From the NCBI GenBank assembly GCA_023259135.1, contig JAHFQX010000005.1, positions 1 to 64,000 of the forward strand: DNA of 64,000 nucleotides, read 5' to 3'. A program made the position numbers and the translations under genes. The stretch's first letter is position 1, and every line of letters begins with the position of its first letter. Of this stretch, positions 1 to 8,444 are shown in pieces. Origin of the DNA: Betaproteobacteria bacterium (GTDB taxonomy: Bacteria > Pseudomonadota > Gammaproteobacteria > Burkholderiales > JAHFQX01). The notes below the pieces were generated by a model. That model was not told where the DNA came from, did not search any database, and saw nothing but the letters and a program-made list of their open reading frames with translations.

Positions 1-134
1 CTTTCTGCCGGCGCTATCTGAACCGGCTGTCGGACCTGCTGTTCGTGCTGAGCCGGGTGCTCAACCGCCAAGCCGGACGCCCCGACAGGCTTTGGCAGCG
101 GGGCAAGGCCCAAGCGGACGACAAGAAAGCTTAG
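1..134 (+). CDS. C-terminal fragment of cob(I)alamin adenosyltransferase (PduO/CobA2-like), truncated by window start
   Basis: Frame 3 reads ...CRRYLNRLSDLLFVLSRVLNRQAGRPDRLWQRGKAQADDKKA*; 'YLNRLSDLLFVLxR' is typical of the PduO-type adenosyltransferase C-terminus. Confidence 0.75.
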   Translation, partial: FCRRYLNRLSDLLFVLSRVLNRQAGRPDRLWQRGKAQADDKKA

Positions 135-136
135 CG

Positions 137-230
137 GGCTGTTGAAAAACGGCCCTTCGATACGCGCTTCGCGCTACTCAGGGCGAACGGCAACGTATCG
201 AAGGGCACAGGCTGATGATTTTCAACAGCC
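137..230. repeat. Hairpin/MITE-like element with nested perfect inverted repeats
   Basis: GGCTGTTGAAAA (137-148) / TTTTCAACAGCC (219-230), and CCCTTCGATACG (153-164) / CGTATCGAAGGG (194-205); core CCCTTCGATACGCGCTTCGCGCTACTCAGGGCGAACGG resembles a widespread dispersed bacterial repeat. Confidence 0.75.
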
Positions 231-294
231 TGTTAGCCCAGAAAGTCGGCGCCTGGCTGGCAGGAGGGTTTGCGGCGTTGCGACGCCGCCTCGA

Positions 295-1206
295 TCAAAT
301 CACCCCCGACGCCGCCACCAGCAGCCGGTGGGCGTTGGCCCGCATGGCCTCCGGGGCGGGCACCGATTTTCGGGCGGTCAGGTCGAAGAACACCGCGGCC
401 ACCTCGATGGAAGTGAGAATCTCGCCGCTCGCCGAATCCAGCAAGTGGTGAAAGAAACGGAATACCTTCTCGCGGACCTCCAGCAAGCCGCTTTTGATTT
501 CCACCGTTTGCCCAACTTGGACCGGAACGCGATAGAGGATGTCGTAATCCAGCGCCGCCGTGCCTATGTTCTGCTCCCGCAGTGCTCCCTTGGCGATGCC
601 CAGATGGCGGAATAGTTGATTGGCGCAGTCGGCGAAGCGGGCGATGTGGAAGCGGGGCGGCATGGTGCCGGTCTCGTCGCATTCCCAGGATTCCACCGAT
701 CCCCGATAAGTCAGCACCAGTCCTTCGGCGACCCGGCCGGGGGCGCGCGGCCCGGTAATATCGGGCGGCGGCGGGATATCGGGGAACGGGCCGGCCAGAG
801 CCGCCGCCCGCTCCAGCACCGGCTCCGGCCAGGGTATCGCCGCGCCGGAAGCCAGATCGGTCAAGCGAGCCTGAGTCTCGAAAAACGCCGCCGGACCGCC
901 GGTGTCCTCGTTCCTCATGGCGCTGAAAAACCGCAAGGTTCCGGCGGGATCCAGGCTCCGCACCCCGGAACGGATGGCCAGAATATCCCCGGCCCGCAGC
1001 TCCCGCCGGAACAAGATGCGGTCGGCCACCGGCAATACCGCCCGGCGCGCCTGGCGGAAGTAAGACGGCGGCAATCCCAGGGCCGCGCCCAGCGCCGCCT
1101 GGGCATCGGACGCCTTGGATAAATAGAACTGTACGTTCTGGTGCCCCCACTGGTCGCATTCCCAGGCGTTGACGCAGCCCCGATAGGTCACCACGGGCTG
1201 CTTCAT
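295..1206 (-). CDS. Double hot-dog acyl-CoA thioesterase-like protein (303 aa)
   Basis: MKQPVVTYRGCVNAWECDQWGHQNVQFYLSK... then a second repeat VLTYRGSVESWECDETGTMPPRFHIARF; 4HBT/hot-dog family pattern; ATGA overlap with upstream gene. Confidence 0.75.
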   Translation of the reverse strand: MKQPVVTYRGCVNAWECDQWGHQNVQFYLSKASDAQAALGAALGLPPSYFRQARRAVLPVADRILFRRELRAGDILAIRSGVRSLDPAGTLRFFSAMRNEDTGGPAAFFETQARLTDLASGAAIPWPEPVLERAAALAGPFPDIPPPPDITGPRAPGRVAEGLVLTYRGSVESWECDETGTMPPRFHIARFADCANQLFRHLGIAKGALREQNIGTAALDYDILYRVPVQVGQTVEIKSGLLEVREKVFRFFHHLLDSASGEILTSIEVAAVFFDLTARKSVPAPEAMRANAHRLLVAASGVI

Positions 1207-1658
1207 GCTCCCTCCTCCCGTACCCGATAGGCCTGTCCTGAGCACAGCCGAAGGGACTCGGCGCGCTCCCGGATCTCCGGGGCCAGGGGTTCGGAGCGGC
1301 GCTTGTCCAGATCCATGTGGACGGTCAGCACCTTGGCGGTCATGGCCAGAACCCCCGTCTCGACGTTGTTCATGCGGTGATAGAAAGTCACTTTCTTCTC
1401 GCCGGCCTCCAGCACCCCGCTCTCGATCACCACCAAGTCGCCGGCCTTCAGCTCCCGCAGATAGGCAATATCCTGGCGCACCGCCGCCAGCGCCTTGCGC
1501 CGGGTCCGGATGTAGTCCGGGGTCATGCCGATGGCGTGCATGACCGTCCAGGCCGCGTCGGATACCTTGGCGACGTAGAACTGCACGTTCATGTGGCCCA
1601 AGTGATCGCATTCCTGGGGCGTCACCCGCCCGCGGAAAGTCTCGATGAAGTTGCTCAA
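1203..1658 (-). CDS. Hot-dog (4HBT family) acyl-CoA thioesterase (151 aa)
   Basis: MSNFIETFRGRVTPQECDHLGHMNVQFYVAKVSDAAW; 'D.LGHMNVQFY' hot-dog active-site motif. Confidence 0.8.
   Translation of the reverse strand: MSNFIETFRGRVTPQECDHLGHMNVQFYVAKVSDAAWTVMHAIGMTPDYIRTRRKALAAVRQDIAYLRELKAGDLVVIESGVLEAGEKKVTFYHRMNNVETGVLAMTAKVLTVHMDLDKRRSEPLAPEIRERAESLRLCSGQAYRVREEGA
1231..1255. repeat. Dispersed short repeat (GCCTGTCCTGAGCACAGCCGAAGGG) inside the thioesterase ORF
   Basis: Matches the pattern of the common CCCTTCG...CTCAGGACAGGC dispersed repeat; translates in frame as SLRLCSGQA near the C-terminus. Confidence 0.7.
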
Positions 1659-1747
1659 GATGGGGTTCCTCGAAAATGCTTATTGAAACGGGTTACGTAA
1701 GTCGCTGGCCAAGGCCTCGCCACCGCGGGGCAGTGCCGCGCAGCGCT

Positions 1748-2269
1748 TCAGACTTGCCTGTATTGCAGCAGCCGGTTGCTGGTTTGGCGCAAGCGCTGGG
1801 ACAGCATGGATACCAGCTTGATGAGGATCTTGGCCGCCAGGGTGGGCCGCTGCATGATGATCCTGACCATGTTGTGGCGGGTCAGCACCGCGAACACCAC
1901 CGACTCCGCGGCTATGCAGGTGGCGAAGCGGGGTTCGCCATCGATCATGGACATCTCGCCGATGATCATGCCGGGAACCACTTGGGTGAGAGTCTGCTGG
2001 ACGCCCCGCGGATCCTGCTTGACGATATCCACGGTGCCCTCGATCAAGAGCAGCATGAAATCGCCGGAATCGGCTTCCCGGATGATGACGTCGCCCGCTC
2101 TGGCGCGGTACACCTCCATATACCCCGCCATAAGTGTAATGTCTTCCTTATCGAAGTCGGTGAAAAACTGGGAGTGCCCCACCAGGGCGAGGATCTGCCC
2201 GGCGACCAAGGTTCCCGAACCCGCGTATTCGAGGGCCGCAAGCCACGGATCCGCGGTTTCGTCATCCAT
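1748..2269 (-). CDS. Cyclic nucleotide-binding domain protein (Crp-like cNMP fold, no obvious HTH; 173 aa)
   Basis: FFTDFDKEDITLMAGYMEVYRARAGDVIIREADSGDFMLLLIEGTVDIV...GMIIGEMSMIDGEPRFATCIA cNMP-binding signature. Confidence 0.85.
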   Translation of the reverse strand: MDDETADPWLAALEYAGSGTLVAGQILALVGHSQFFTDFDKEDITLMAGYMEVYRARAGDVIIREADSGDFMLLLIEGTVDIVKQDPRGVQQTLTQVVPGMIIGEMSMIDGEPRFATCIAAESVVFAVLTRHNMVRIIMQRPTLAAKILIKLVSMLSQRLRQTSNRLLQYRQV

Positions 2270-2386
2270 TTATCGCTCCCCCTCCATCGACCCATCCACC
2301 CATTGCCGAACCCTCCGGTCCGGCATCCGGCAAGGATTCTATATGGGACGGCGCCCCTTCACCAGGGCCAGCCTTTTTCCGGCCCG

Positions 2387-4555
2387 CTACTTGCGGGCCG
2401 CCCGCTCCACCCCGGCCACCTCCCGGATCATCCCCAATACCCGCTCCAACTGGGGAACGTCCAGAATCTCCAGCGTGAAACCCATGCCGGCGGTGCTTCC
2501 CCGAGTCAGGGTATTGGCCGCGATAACGTTGATCCGCTCCCTGGACAAGATCTCGGAAATATCCCGCAGCAAACCCTGGCGGTCGCTGGCCTCCACCCGG
2601 ACATCCACCACGAACCGGGAACCGTCGGCCTGACCCCAATCCGCCTCCATCAGCCGCTCCTCCGGCAGGCGCGGCACATTGGGACACGTCCGGCGATGGA
2701 TGGTCACCCCCCGGCCCCGGGAAACAAAGCCGACGATAGGGTCCGGCGGGGCCGGCTTGCAGCATTTGGCCAGCACCGTCAGCAACCGATCCACCCCCAC
2801 CACCAGAATCCCGCTCGGCGTGGCCGGAGCGGAAGCGGGACGGGTCAAGGGCAATACGCCGTCGTCCCCGGCCGGCCCGGCGGCCTCGTCCCCCTGCAAA
2901 ACCGCCCGCAAGGGGCGGGACCCCACCTCCCCCCGCGCCACCGCCACCAGCAATTCCTCGATTTTGGCAAAGCCCAAGCGGTCGGCCAGCTTGTCCAGGG
3001 CAAAGCCCGTCAAACCCAGCCGCCGCAATTCCCGTTCCACCATGGCCCGGCCCCGGGCCATGTCGGCTTGGAGGTTTTGGGTGTTGAACCACTGGCGCAC
3101 CTTGGCCCGGGCCCGGGGACTGTGGATATAGCCCAGGGCCGGATTCAGCCAATCCCGGCTCGGCCCGCCTTCCTTGGCGGCGATGATCTCCACCCGCTGG
3201 CCAACGGCCAACGGGGTGTTGAGGGGCACGATCGTCCCGTCCACTTTCGCTCCCCGGCAACGGTGTCCCAGGCTGGTGTGCACATGGTAGGCAAAATCCA
3301 CCGGCGTGGCCCCTTTCCCCAGAGCGACGACCTGACCCTGTGGGGTGAGCACATAAACGGCGTCATCCAGCGGTCCTTCCGGTGGCCCCGCGGCGGCCAT
3401 CGTCGCCACTTCGTCCTTCCAGGCCAAGAGTTGCCGCAGCCAAGCGATCTTCTCCTGGTAGCCGGCATCCTGACGCCCCCCCTCCTTATAACGCCAATGC
3501 GCCGCCACTCCCAATTCGGCATGGCGGTGCATCTCGAAAGTGCGGATCTGGATTTCCACCGCCTTGTTTTCCGGACCGATCACCGCCGTGTGCAGCGAGC
3601 GATAATCGTTGGCCTTGGGCTTGGCGATGTAATCGTCGAATTCCTTCGGGATCGGCGCCCACAACTGATGCGCCAGCCCCAGCACCGCGTAGCAATCCCG
3701 CACCGATTCCACCAGCACCCGCACCGCCAGCACGTCATACAAATCGGAGAACTCCAGCTCCTTGCGCTGCATCTTGCGGTAAATGCTGTAGATGTGCTTT
3801 GGGCGGCCGGACACTTCCCCGGCGATGCCGGCGGAACGCAATTGTTCCTCCAGGGACGCGATGACCCGGGCAATATAGGCTTCCCGGTCCGCCCGCTTCT
3901 CGTCCAGCAATCCGGCGATGCGCTTATAAAACTCCGGCTCCAGAATGCGAAACGCCAAGTCCTCCAATTCCCACTTGAGTTGCCACACCCCCAGCCGGTT
4001 GGCCAAGGGCGCGAACAAATCCATGGTCTCGCGGGCGGCGGCCGTGCGGGCCGGGGATGGCCCGCGCTTCACCTCATGGCGGAGAGTCTGGGTTTGATCG
4101 GCCAGCTTCACCAAGACCACCCGCAAATCCTGGGCCATGGCCAACAGCATCTGGCGCAACGGCTCCGCCTGCGCGCCTTTCCCGGCAGGAGCCGCCAAGG
4201 CCCCCATCCGGTCCATGCGCCGCACCCCTTCCACCAACGCCGCCAGAACCTCGCCAAAGCGCGCCGCCACAGGTTCTCGCCAAGCCGGATCGAAACGCGG
4301 CAAAAACATCAGCAAAGCCGCGCACACCGACTCGGGATCAGCCCTCAACGAGGACAGGGTTTCGGCCGCCTGAACGGCCCGCTGCGCCGCGGATTCCCCC
4401 TCCTCCAAGGTCCTCTCGCCATAACGGGGAGCGGCATAACCCCACACCTGGAAAATCCGCTCCCGATCCTCGCCCGCGTAACGGTCCGCCAGAACCGTCA
4501 CCGCCCGGTCGGAGGTCTGGGATGGGATAACAGCAACTTGGGAACCGGTCATCAT
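2387..4555 (-). CDS. relA: GTP pyrophosphokinase RelA (722 aa), degenerate HD hydrolase region
   Basis: Synthetase motif GRPKHIYSIYRKMQRK...EFDDYIAKPKANDYRSLHTAV, TGS domain (VYVLTPQGQVVALGKGATPVDFAYHVHTSLGHRC), C-terminal ACT domain; no HD(x)nED in the hydrolase region. Confidence 0.95.
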   Translation of the reverse strand: MMTGSQVAVIPSQTSDRAVTVLADRYAGEDRERIFQVWGYAAPRYGERTLEEGESAAQRAVQAAETLSSLRADPESVCAALLMFLPRFDPAWREPVAARFGEVLAALVEGVRRMDRMGALAAPAGKGAQAEPLRQMLLAMAQDLRVVLVKLADQTQTLRHEVKRGPSPARTAAARETMDLFAPLANRLGVWQLKWELEDLAFRILEPEFYKRIAGLLDEKRADREAYIARVIASLEEQLRSAGIAGEVSGRPKHIYSIYRKMQRKELEFSDLYDVLAVRVLVESVRDCYAVLGLAHQLWAPIPKEFDDYIAKPKANDYRSLHTAVIGPENKAVEIQIRTFEMHRHAELGVAAHWRYKEGGRQDAGYQEKIAWLRQLLAWKDEVATMAAAGPPEGPLDDAVYVLTPQGQVVALGKGATPVDFAYHVHTSLGHRCRGAKVDGTIVPLNTPLAVGQRVEIIAAKEGGPSRDWLNPALGYIHSPRARAKVRQWFNTQNLQADMARGRAMVERELRRLGLTGFALDKLADRLGFAKIEELLVAVARGEVGSRPLRAVLQGDEAAGPAGDDGVLPLTRPASAPATPSGILVVGVDRLLTVLAKCCKPAPPDPIVGFVSRGRGVTIHRRTCPNVPRLPEERLMEADWGQADGSRFVVDVRVEASDRQGLLRDISEILSRERINVIAANTLTRGSTAGMGFTLEILDVPQLERVLGMIREVAGVERAARK

Positions 4556-4713
4556 AAAAAAACCGCGCAGCCACTCTGATTGATGAATAAGCCTATTGTG
4601 AATCGCGCAATGAAGGGATTCAACCCCGAGGCCCCGGCCCGCATAGCGCGTGGCCCCCGCCCTACTCCACCCGGCTTGCGTGACACCCGATGTCCCGCGC
4701 AGAATCCATTCCC

Positions 4714-4836
4714 ATGGACCGCTTCACCCGCATATTCAAGCTGCACCAGATTCTGGCCAGCCGCCGCCAGCGGGATTCAACCTGGCGATCTCCACCGGGG
4801 TATTGTTCAAGCTGTTTACCTGAGAAGACAACCTAA
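4714..4836 (+). pseudogene. Truncated N-terminus of a WYL/DeoR-like transcriptional regulator
   Basis: MDRFTRIFKLHQILASRRQR... resembles the start of YafY-like WYL regulators (M.R..RI..LHQ.L...R), then diverges and stops after 40 aa. Confidence 0.5.
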
Positions 4837-4841
4837 AAATC

Positions 4842-4868
4842 AAAGCGGGCTTCGGTCCGCTTTTTTAT
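4842..4868 (+). terminator. Rho-independent terminator-like hairpin
   Basis: AAAGCGG (4842-4848) gcttcggt CCGCTTT (4857-4863) followed by a T-rich run. Confidence 0.65.
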
Positions 4869-4979
4869 TGGAAAGCGCCGAGCACCTAGAAGCCCCGCCA
4901 GTGGTAAATGTGCTGATCGGGACGAAGCCGGAGACAGGTAGGCTCCTCGCCGTACTATTTGTACGGAGCAGCCGCGCTG

Positions 4980-5198
4980 TTATTTTCCGGCGCGCTTACC
5001 TAATATCTCGTAGATGGCCTTGCGAGACACAACGGCGATGATGGTAAACCGCCTGCTGCCGTCCACATGGCAAATGAGGCAATATTGCAGCTTCGTCTTG
5101 TAGTAATCCAGATAGCCTGACAACCAGTTCCTGGGAGTGCGGGGCGATTCCAGGAATTTTTCGAGTTCCTTCTTGAAGAAACACTTTGCCGACCTCAA
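4980..5198 (-). CDS. Small hypothetical protein, weakly RelE/ParE-toxin-like (72 aa)
   Basis: MRSAKCFFKKELEKFLESPRTPRNWLSGYLDYYKTKLQYCLICHVDGSRRFTIIAVVSRKAIYEILGKRAGK; the C-terminal 'VDG...IIAVVSRKAIYEILG' pattern is only suggestive. Confidence 0.3.
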   Translation of the reverse strand: MRSAKCFFKKELEKFLESPRTPRNWLSGYLDYYKTKLQYCLICHVDGSRRFTIIAVVSRKAIYEILGKRAGK

Positions 5199-5317
5199 GT
5201 ATCGCTCGGTCTTTGGACCGGGCGGGAATTCAGGCCATCGAATCCAGGTGCATTTCTGGTGGCCGACTCTGATGGCTCTTCAGCGGCCATTGTTTCCTGG
5301 CTAGAGGAATTCAGTCG

Positions 5318-7315
5318 CTATCCCGCTCGGCTATAGTCCGCGGATTCCTCGGCAAAGCGGATGAAGTAGTCGAGGGCTCCCGGATTGGCCATGGCATCCC
5401 GGCTCACCACCTTTTCGGCGGGCTGGCCCAGCAGGATCTTGCGCACCGGCACCTCCAGCTTTTTCCCCGTCAAGGTGTAGGGCACCGCCTCGATGGCGTA
5501 AATCTTGTCGGGCACGTGACGGGGGGAGCCCTGGGTTTTGAGGGCCTCGCAGACGCGCCGCTGCAAATCCGCGTCCAGTGCCTGGCCGGGCTTAGGCACC
5601 ACGAACAAGGGCATGAAAAATCGGCCGCCGGGGAGATCCAGGTTGATGATCAGGCTGTCCTGAACCCCTGCCACGTTTTCCACGATACGGTAGATTTCCG
5701 CCGTGCCGATTCGCACCCCGGCGCGATTGAGAGTGGAATCAGAGCGGCCGAGGATGAAGCAGCCGCCGCGCCGGTTCAGCTTGAAGAAATCGCCGTGACG
5801 CCATTTCCCGGGGTAAACGTCGAAATAGCTCTCCATGTAACGCCGGTTCTCCATGTCTCCCCAGAAATAGATCGGCATGGAGGGCATGGGCTTGCACACC
5901 ACCAACTCTCCCACTGCGTCGATCAGGGGTTGGCCTGCGTCATCGAAAGCATGAACATCCGCCCCTAGCAAGCGGGTCTGGATCTCGCCGGCGTAGACCG
6001 GCAAGGTCGGGGAAGCTCCCACGAAGCCGGAGCAGATATCGGTGCCGCCGCTCTGGGAAGTGACCCACAGATCGGCCTTGACCTCCTTGTAGAACCACTC
6101 GAAGGTTTCGGGAGTGGCCGGCGAGCCGCCGAGTAACACCCCTTTCAGCCGGGACACATCGTATTTCCGCGCCGGCCTTACTTCCTGCTTCACCATCAGG
6201 CCGACGAAGGTCGGGCTGGCGCCGAACATGGTGACGCCGGTGGCTTCCGCCAATTGCCAGAGCTTCTCGATTTCGGGGATCAACGGATTGCCATCGTAGA
6301 GCACGATGGCCGATCCGGTGCATAGCCCCGCCACCACGATGTTGAACATCATCCAGCCGGTGGTGGTATAAAAGAACAGCACCGACTCCGGATCCAAGTT
6401 CATGTGAAAGGTCATGATCTTCAGGAATTCCAAGGTAATGCCGCCATGGCTCTGGGTGATGGCCTTGGGCAAGCCGGTGGTGCCTGAGGAATACAACACC
6501 CACAGGGGGTGGGCAAAAGGCACGTCCTCGAAGCGGAAATCCTCGATGGATACCCTTGGACGGTCCATCACTTCATTCCAGAAGCGGGTTTTGGGGGTGG
6601 GCCGGGGCGGGTCGCCGAACAGTTCCGGCAAAAAGATGACCTGCTCTACTGTCGGCAAGCCCTCCAGCAAGGTATGCAGTTCCCCGCGCCGGTCGAAATC
6701 CTTGTCGCCGAAACGATAGCCATCCACGGCAAACAGCACTTTGGGCTGAATCTGCTGGAAGCGATCCAGAATGCTGCGGGAGCCGAAATCCGGCGAGCAG
6801 CTCGACCACACCGCCCCGATGGCGGTGCTGGCCAACATCGCGACCACCGATTCCGGCACATTGGGCAAGGTGGAAGCGACCCGATCGCCGGGGCGCACCC
6901 CCATGTCGCGCAACGCCTCCGCCAAGGTCGCCACTTGATCGCACAAGTCGTTCCAAGTGGTCGCCGCCAGGGGACGCAGCTCGCTTTGGTGATGGATCGC
7001 CACCTTGCCGGGGCGGCGCTTGCGCAGCATGTGCCGGGCGAAATTCACCCGAGCCCCCGGAAACCACTCGGCGCCCGGCATGGTCCGGTTACGCAACACG
7101 CACTCGTAAGGCGTAGAGGATTCCACCTCGAAGTATTCCCACACGGCCCCCCAGAAATCCTCGACGCAATCCACCGACCACTGCCACAAGGTGGGGTAAT
7201 CGGCGAAATCCAGCCCCTTCCGCTGCCGCAGCCAATCCATGAAGCGGGTCACTTGGGCCTGCTTGACGTAATCCGGCCGCGGGGTCCACAACAAATCGCC
7301 TTCCTGTACAGCCAT
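5318..7315 (-). CDS. Acetoacetate--CoA ligase (acetoacetyl-CoA synthetase), 665 aa
   Basis: ANL superfamily motif LYSSGTTGLPKAITQSHGG; WTPRPDYVKQAQVTRFM N-terminus and overall pattern typical of acetoacetyl-CoA synthetases. Confidence 0.9.
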   Translation of the reverse strand: MAVQEGDLLWTPRPDYVKQAQVTRFMDWLRQRKGLDFADYPTLWQWSVDCVEDFWGAVWEYFEVESSTPYECVLRNRTMPGAEWFPGARVNFARHMLRKRRPGKVAIHHQSELRPLAATTWNDLCDQVATLAEALRDMGVRPGDRVASTLPNVPESVVAMLASTAIGAVWSSCSPDFGSRSILDRFQQIQPKVLFAVDGYRFGDKDFDRRGELHTLLEGLPTVEQVIFLPELFGDPPRPTPKTRFWNEVMDRPRVSIEDFRFEDVPFAHPLWVLYSSGTTGLPKAITQSHGGITLEFLKIMTFHMNLDPESVLFFYTTTGWMMFNIVVAGLCTGSAIVLYDGNPLIPEIEKLWQLAEATGVTMFGASPTFVGLMVKQEVRPARKYDVSRLKGVLLGGSPATPETFEWFYKEVKADLWVTSQSGGTDICSGFVGASPTLPVYAGEIQTRLLGADVHAFDDAGQPLIDAVGELVVCKPMPSMPIYFWGDMENRRYMESYFDVYPGKWRHGDFFKLNRRGGCFILGRSDSTLNRAGVRIGTAEIYRIVENVAGVQDSLIINLDLPGGRFFMPLFVVPKPGQALDADLQRRVCEALKTQGSPRHVPDKIYAIEAVPYTLTGKKLEVPVRKILLGQPAEKVVSRDAMANPGALDYFIRFAEESADYSRAG

Positions 7316-7495
7316 GGCTTGCCTCCTCGTTGAGTTGAGCTTTCCGAATTTCGCAATCCGGGGCTACCCACAAGCTTCTCCGAACCAGAGCCTAACAACC
7401 GCGCCCGCTTCCAGCAAGCCTCTTGCGGGGGAATTTTTCATTGGACAAATCCGGACTGGCCCGCCGATACTATGTTTTTTTTCCGAGGGTCGAGC

Positions 7496-7960
7496 ATGAA
7501 CCCGCTGCGCAGAACCATCCTTAAAACCGGCACCGTCGCTTGGGCGGTGTTGGCAGTGTCGGGATGGCTGCGCCCGTTGCAGGCATGGGCCGCCGAGTGG
7601 AACAAACCCGCCTTCGAAAGCCAGGGGCTCGCCGAGGCATTGAGAGCGCTGGGAGCCGGCGGCGCCGCGGAAACCAAAGAAGTGGAAATCCGCGCCCAGG
7701 AGATCGCCGAAAATGGCGCATCGGTGCCGGTGGAGATCGTGAGCAGGCTACCCGGCACGGACAGTATCGCCATCCTGGTGGACAAGAATCCGACGGCGCT
7801 GGCGGCCATCTTCCAGCTTTCTCCCGACCTGGACGCCCGCATCTCCACGCGCATCAAGATGGGGGAAACTTCCAACGTCAACGCGCTGGTCCGAGCCCAA
7901 GGCAAATACCATATCGCCCGCAAGGAAATCAAGATCACCCTGGGCGGCTGCGGCGGCTGA
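7496..7960 (+). CDS. soxY: Sulfur-carrier protein SoxY
   Basis: Signal peptide with RR motif (MNPLRRTILKTG...), C-terminal GGCGG swinging-arm motif; ORF-track start at 7472 is upstream of the more likely ATG at 7496. Confidence 0.9.
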   Translation: MNPLRRTILKTGTVAWAVLAVSGWLRPLQAWAAEWNKPAFESQGLAEALRALGAGGAAETKEVEIRAQEIAENGASVPVEIVSRLPGTDSIAILVDKNPTALAAIFQLSPDLDARISTRIKMGETSNVNALVRAQGKYHIARKEIKITLGGCGG

Positions 7961-7987
7961 CCGACCATTGAAAGAAGGACGAACCGA

Positions 7988-8299
7988 ATGGCCTCCCCCA
8001 TGAAAATTCGCGCCCAAATCCAAGGCAGCGGCGCCGAAATCAAAATCCTCATCAGCCATCCCATGGAAACCGGGCGCCGCCGGGAGGCCGGCGGGGCCGT
8101 GGTGCCCGCCCACTTCATCCAGCACGTCACGCTCAGCCACAACGGCAAGGCCGTGCTCACCAGCCAATGGGGCACGGCCATTTCCGCCAACCCTTTTCTT
8201 TCATTCACTTTGAAGAATGCAAAAAAGGGAGACAAGATTACGGTGCAATGGGTGGACAACAAGAACGACACCCGCACCGACGAAGCCATCGTCGGCTGA
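7988..8299 (+). CDS. soxZ: Thiosulfate oxidation carrier complex protein SoxZ
   Basis: MASPMKIRAQIQGSGAEIKILISHPMETGRRREAGGAVVPAHFIQHVTLSHNGK typical SoxZ, adjacent to soxY. Confidence 0.92.
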   Translation: MASPMKIRAQIQGSGAEIKILISHPMETGRRREAGGAVVPAHFIQHVTLSHNGKAVLTSQWGTAISANPFLSFTLKNAKKGDKITVQWVDNKNDTRTDEAIVG

Positions 8300-8444
8300 T
8301 CCTCCGCCATCGGGAGGCTTGCGGAAACCACAAAAACCACAAACCGCGTCGGGTTGACAACCGACTTGGGTCAGGTGCAAGGTTACCCAAGGGAGAACAA
8401 ACAAAATCAATGACCCCAGACTTGACCCGATTAGGAGTAACACG

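Noticed and set aside
1676-4579. 967-aa plus-strand ORF antisense to relA and the cNMP-binding gene
   Set aside because: High-GC shadow ORF with low-complexity H/Q/P/G-rich translation; the minus strand encodes recognisable RelA.
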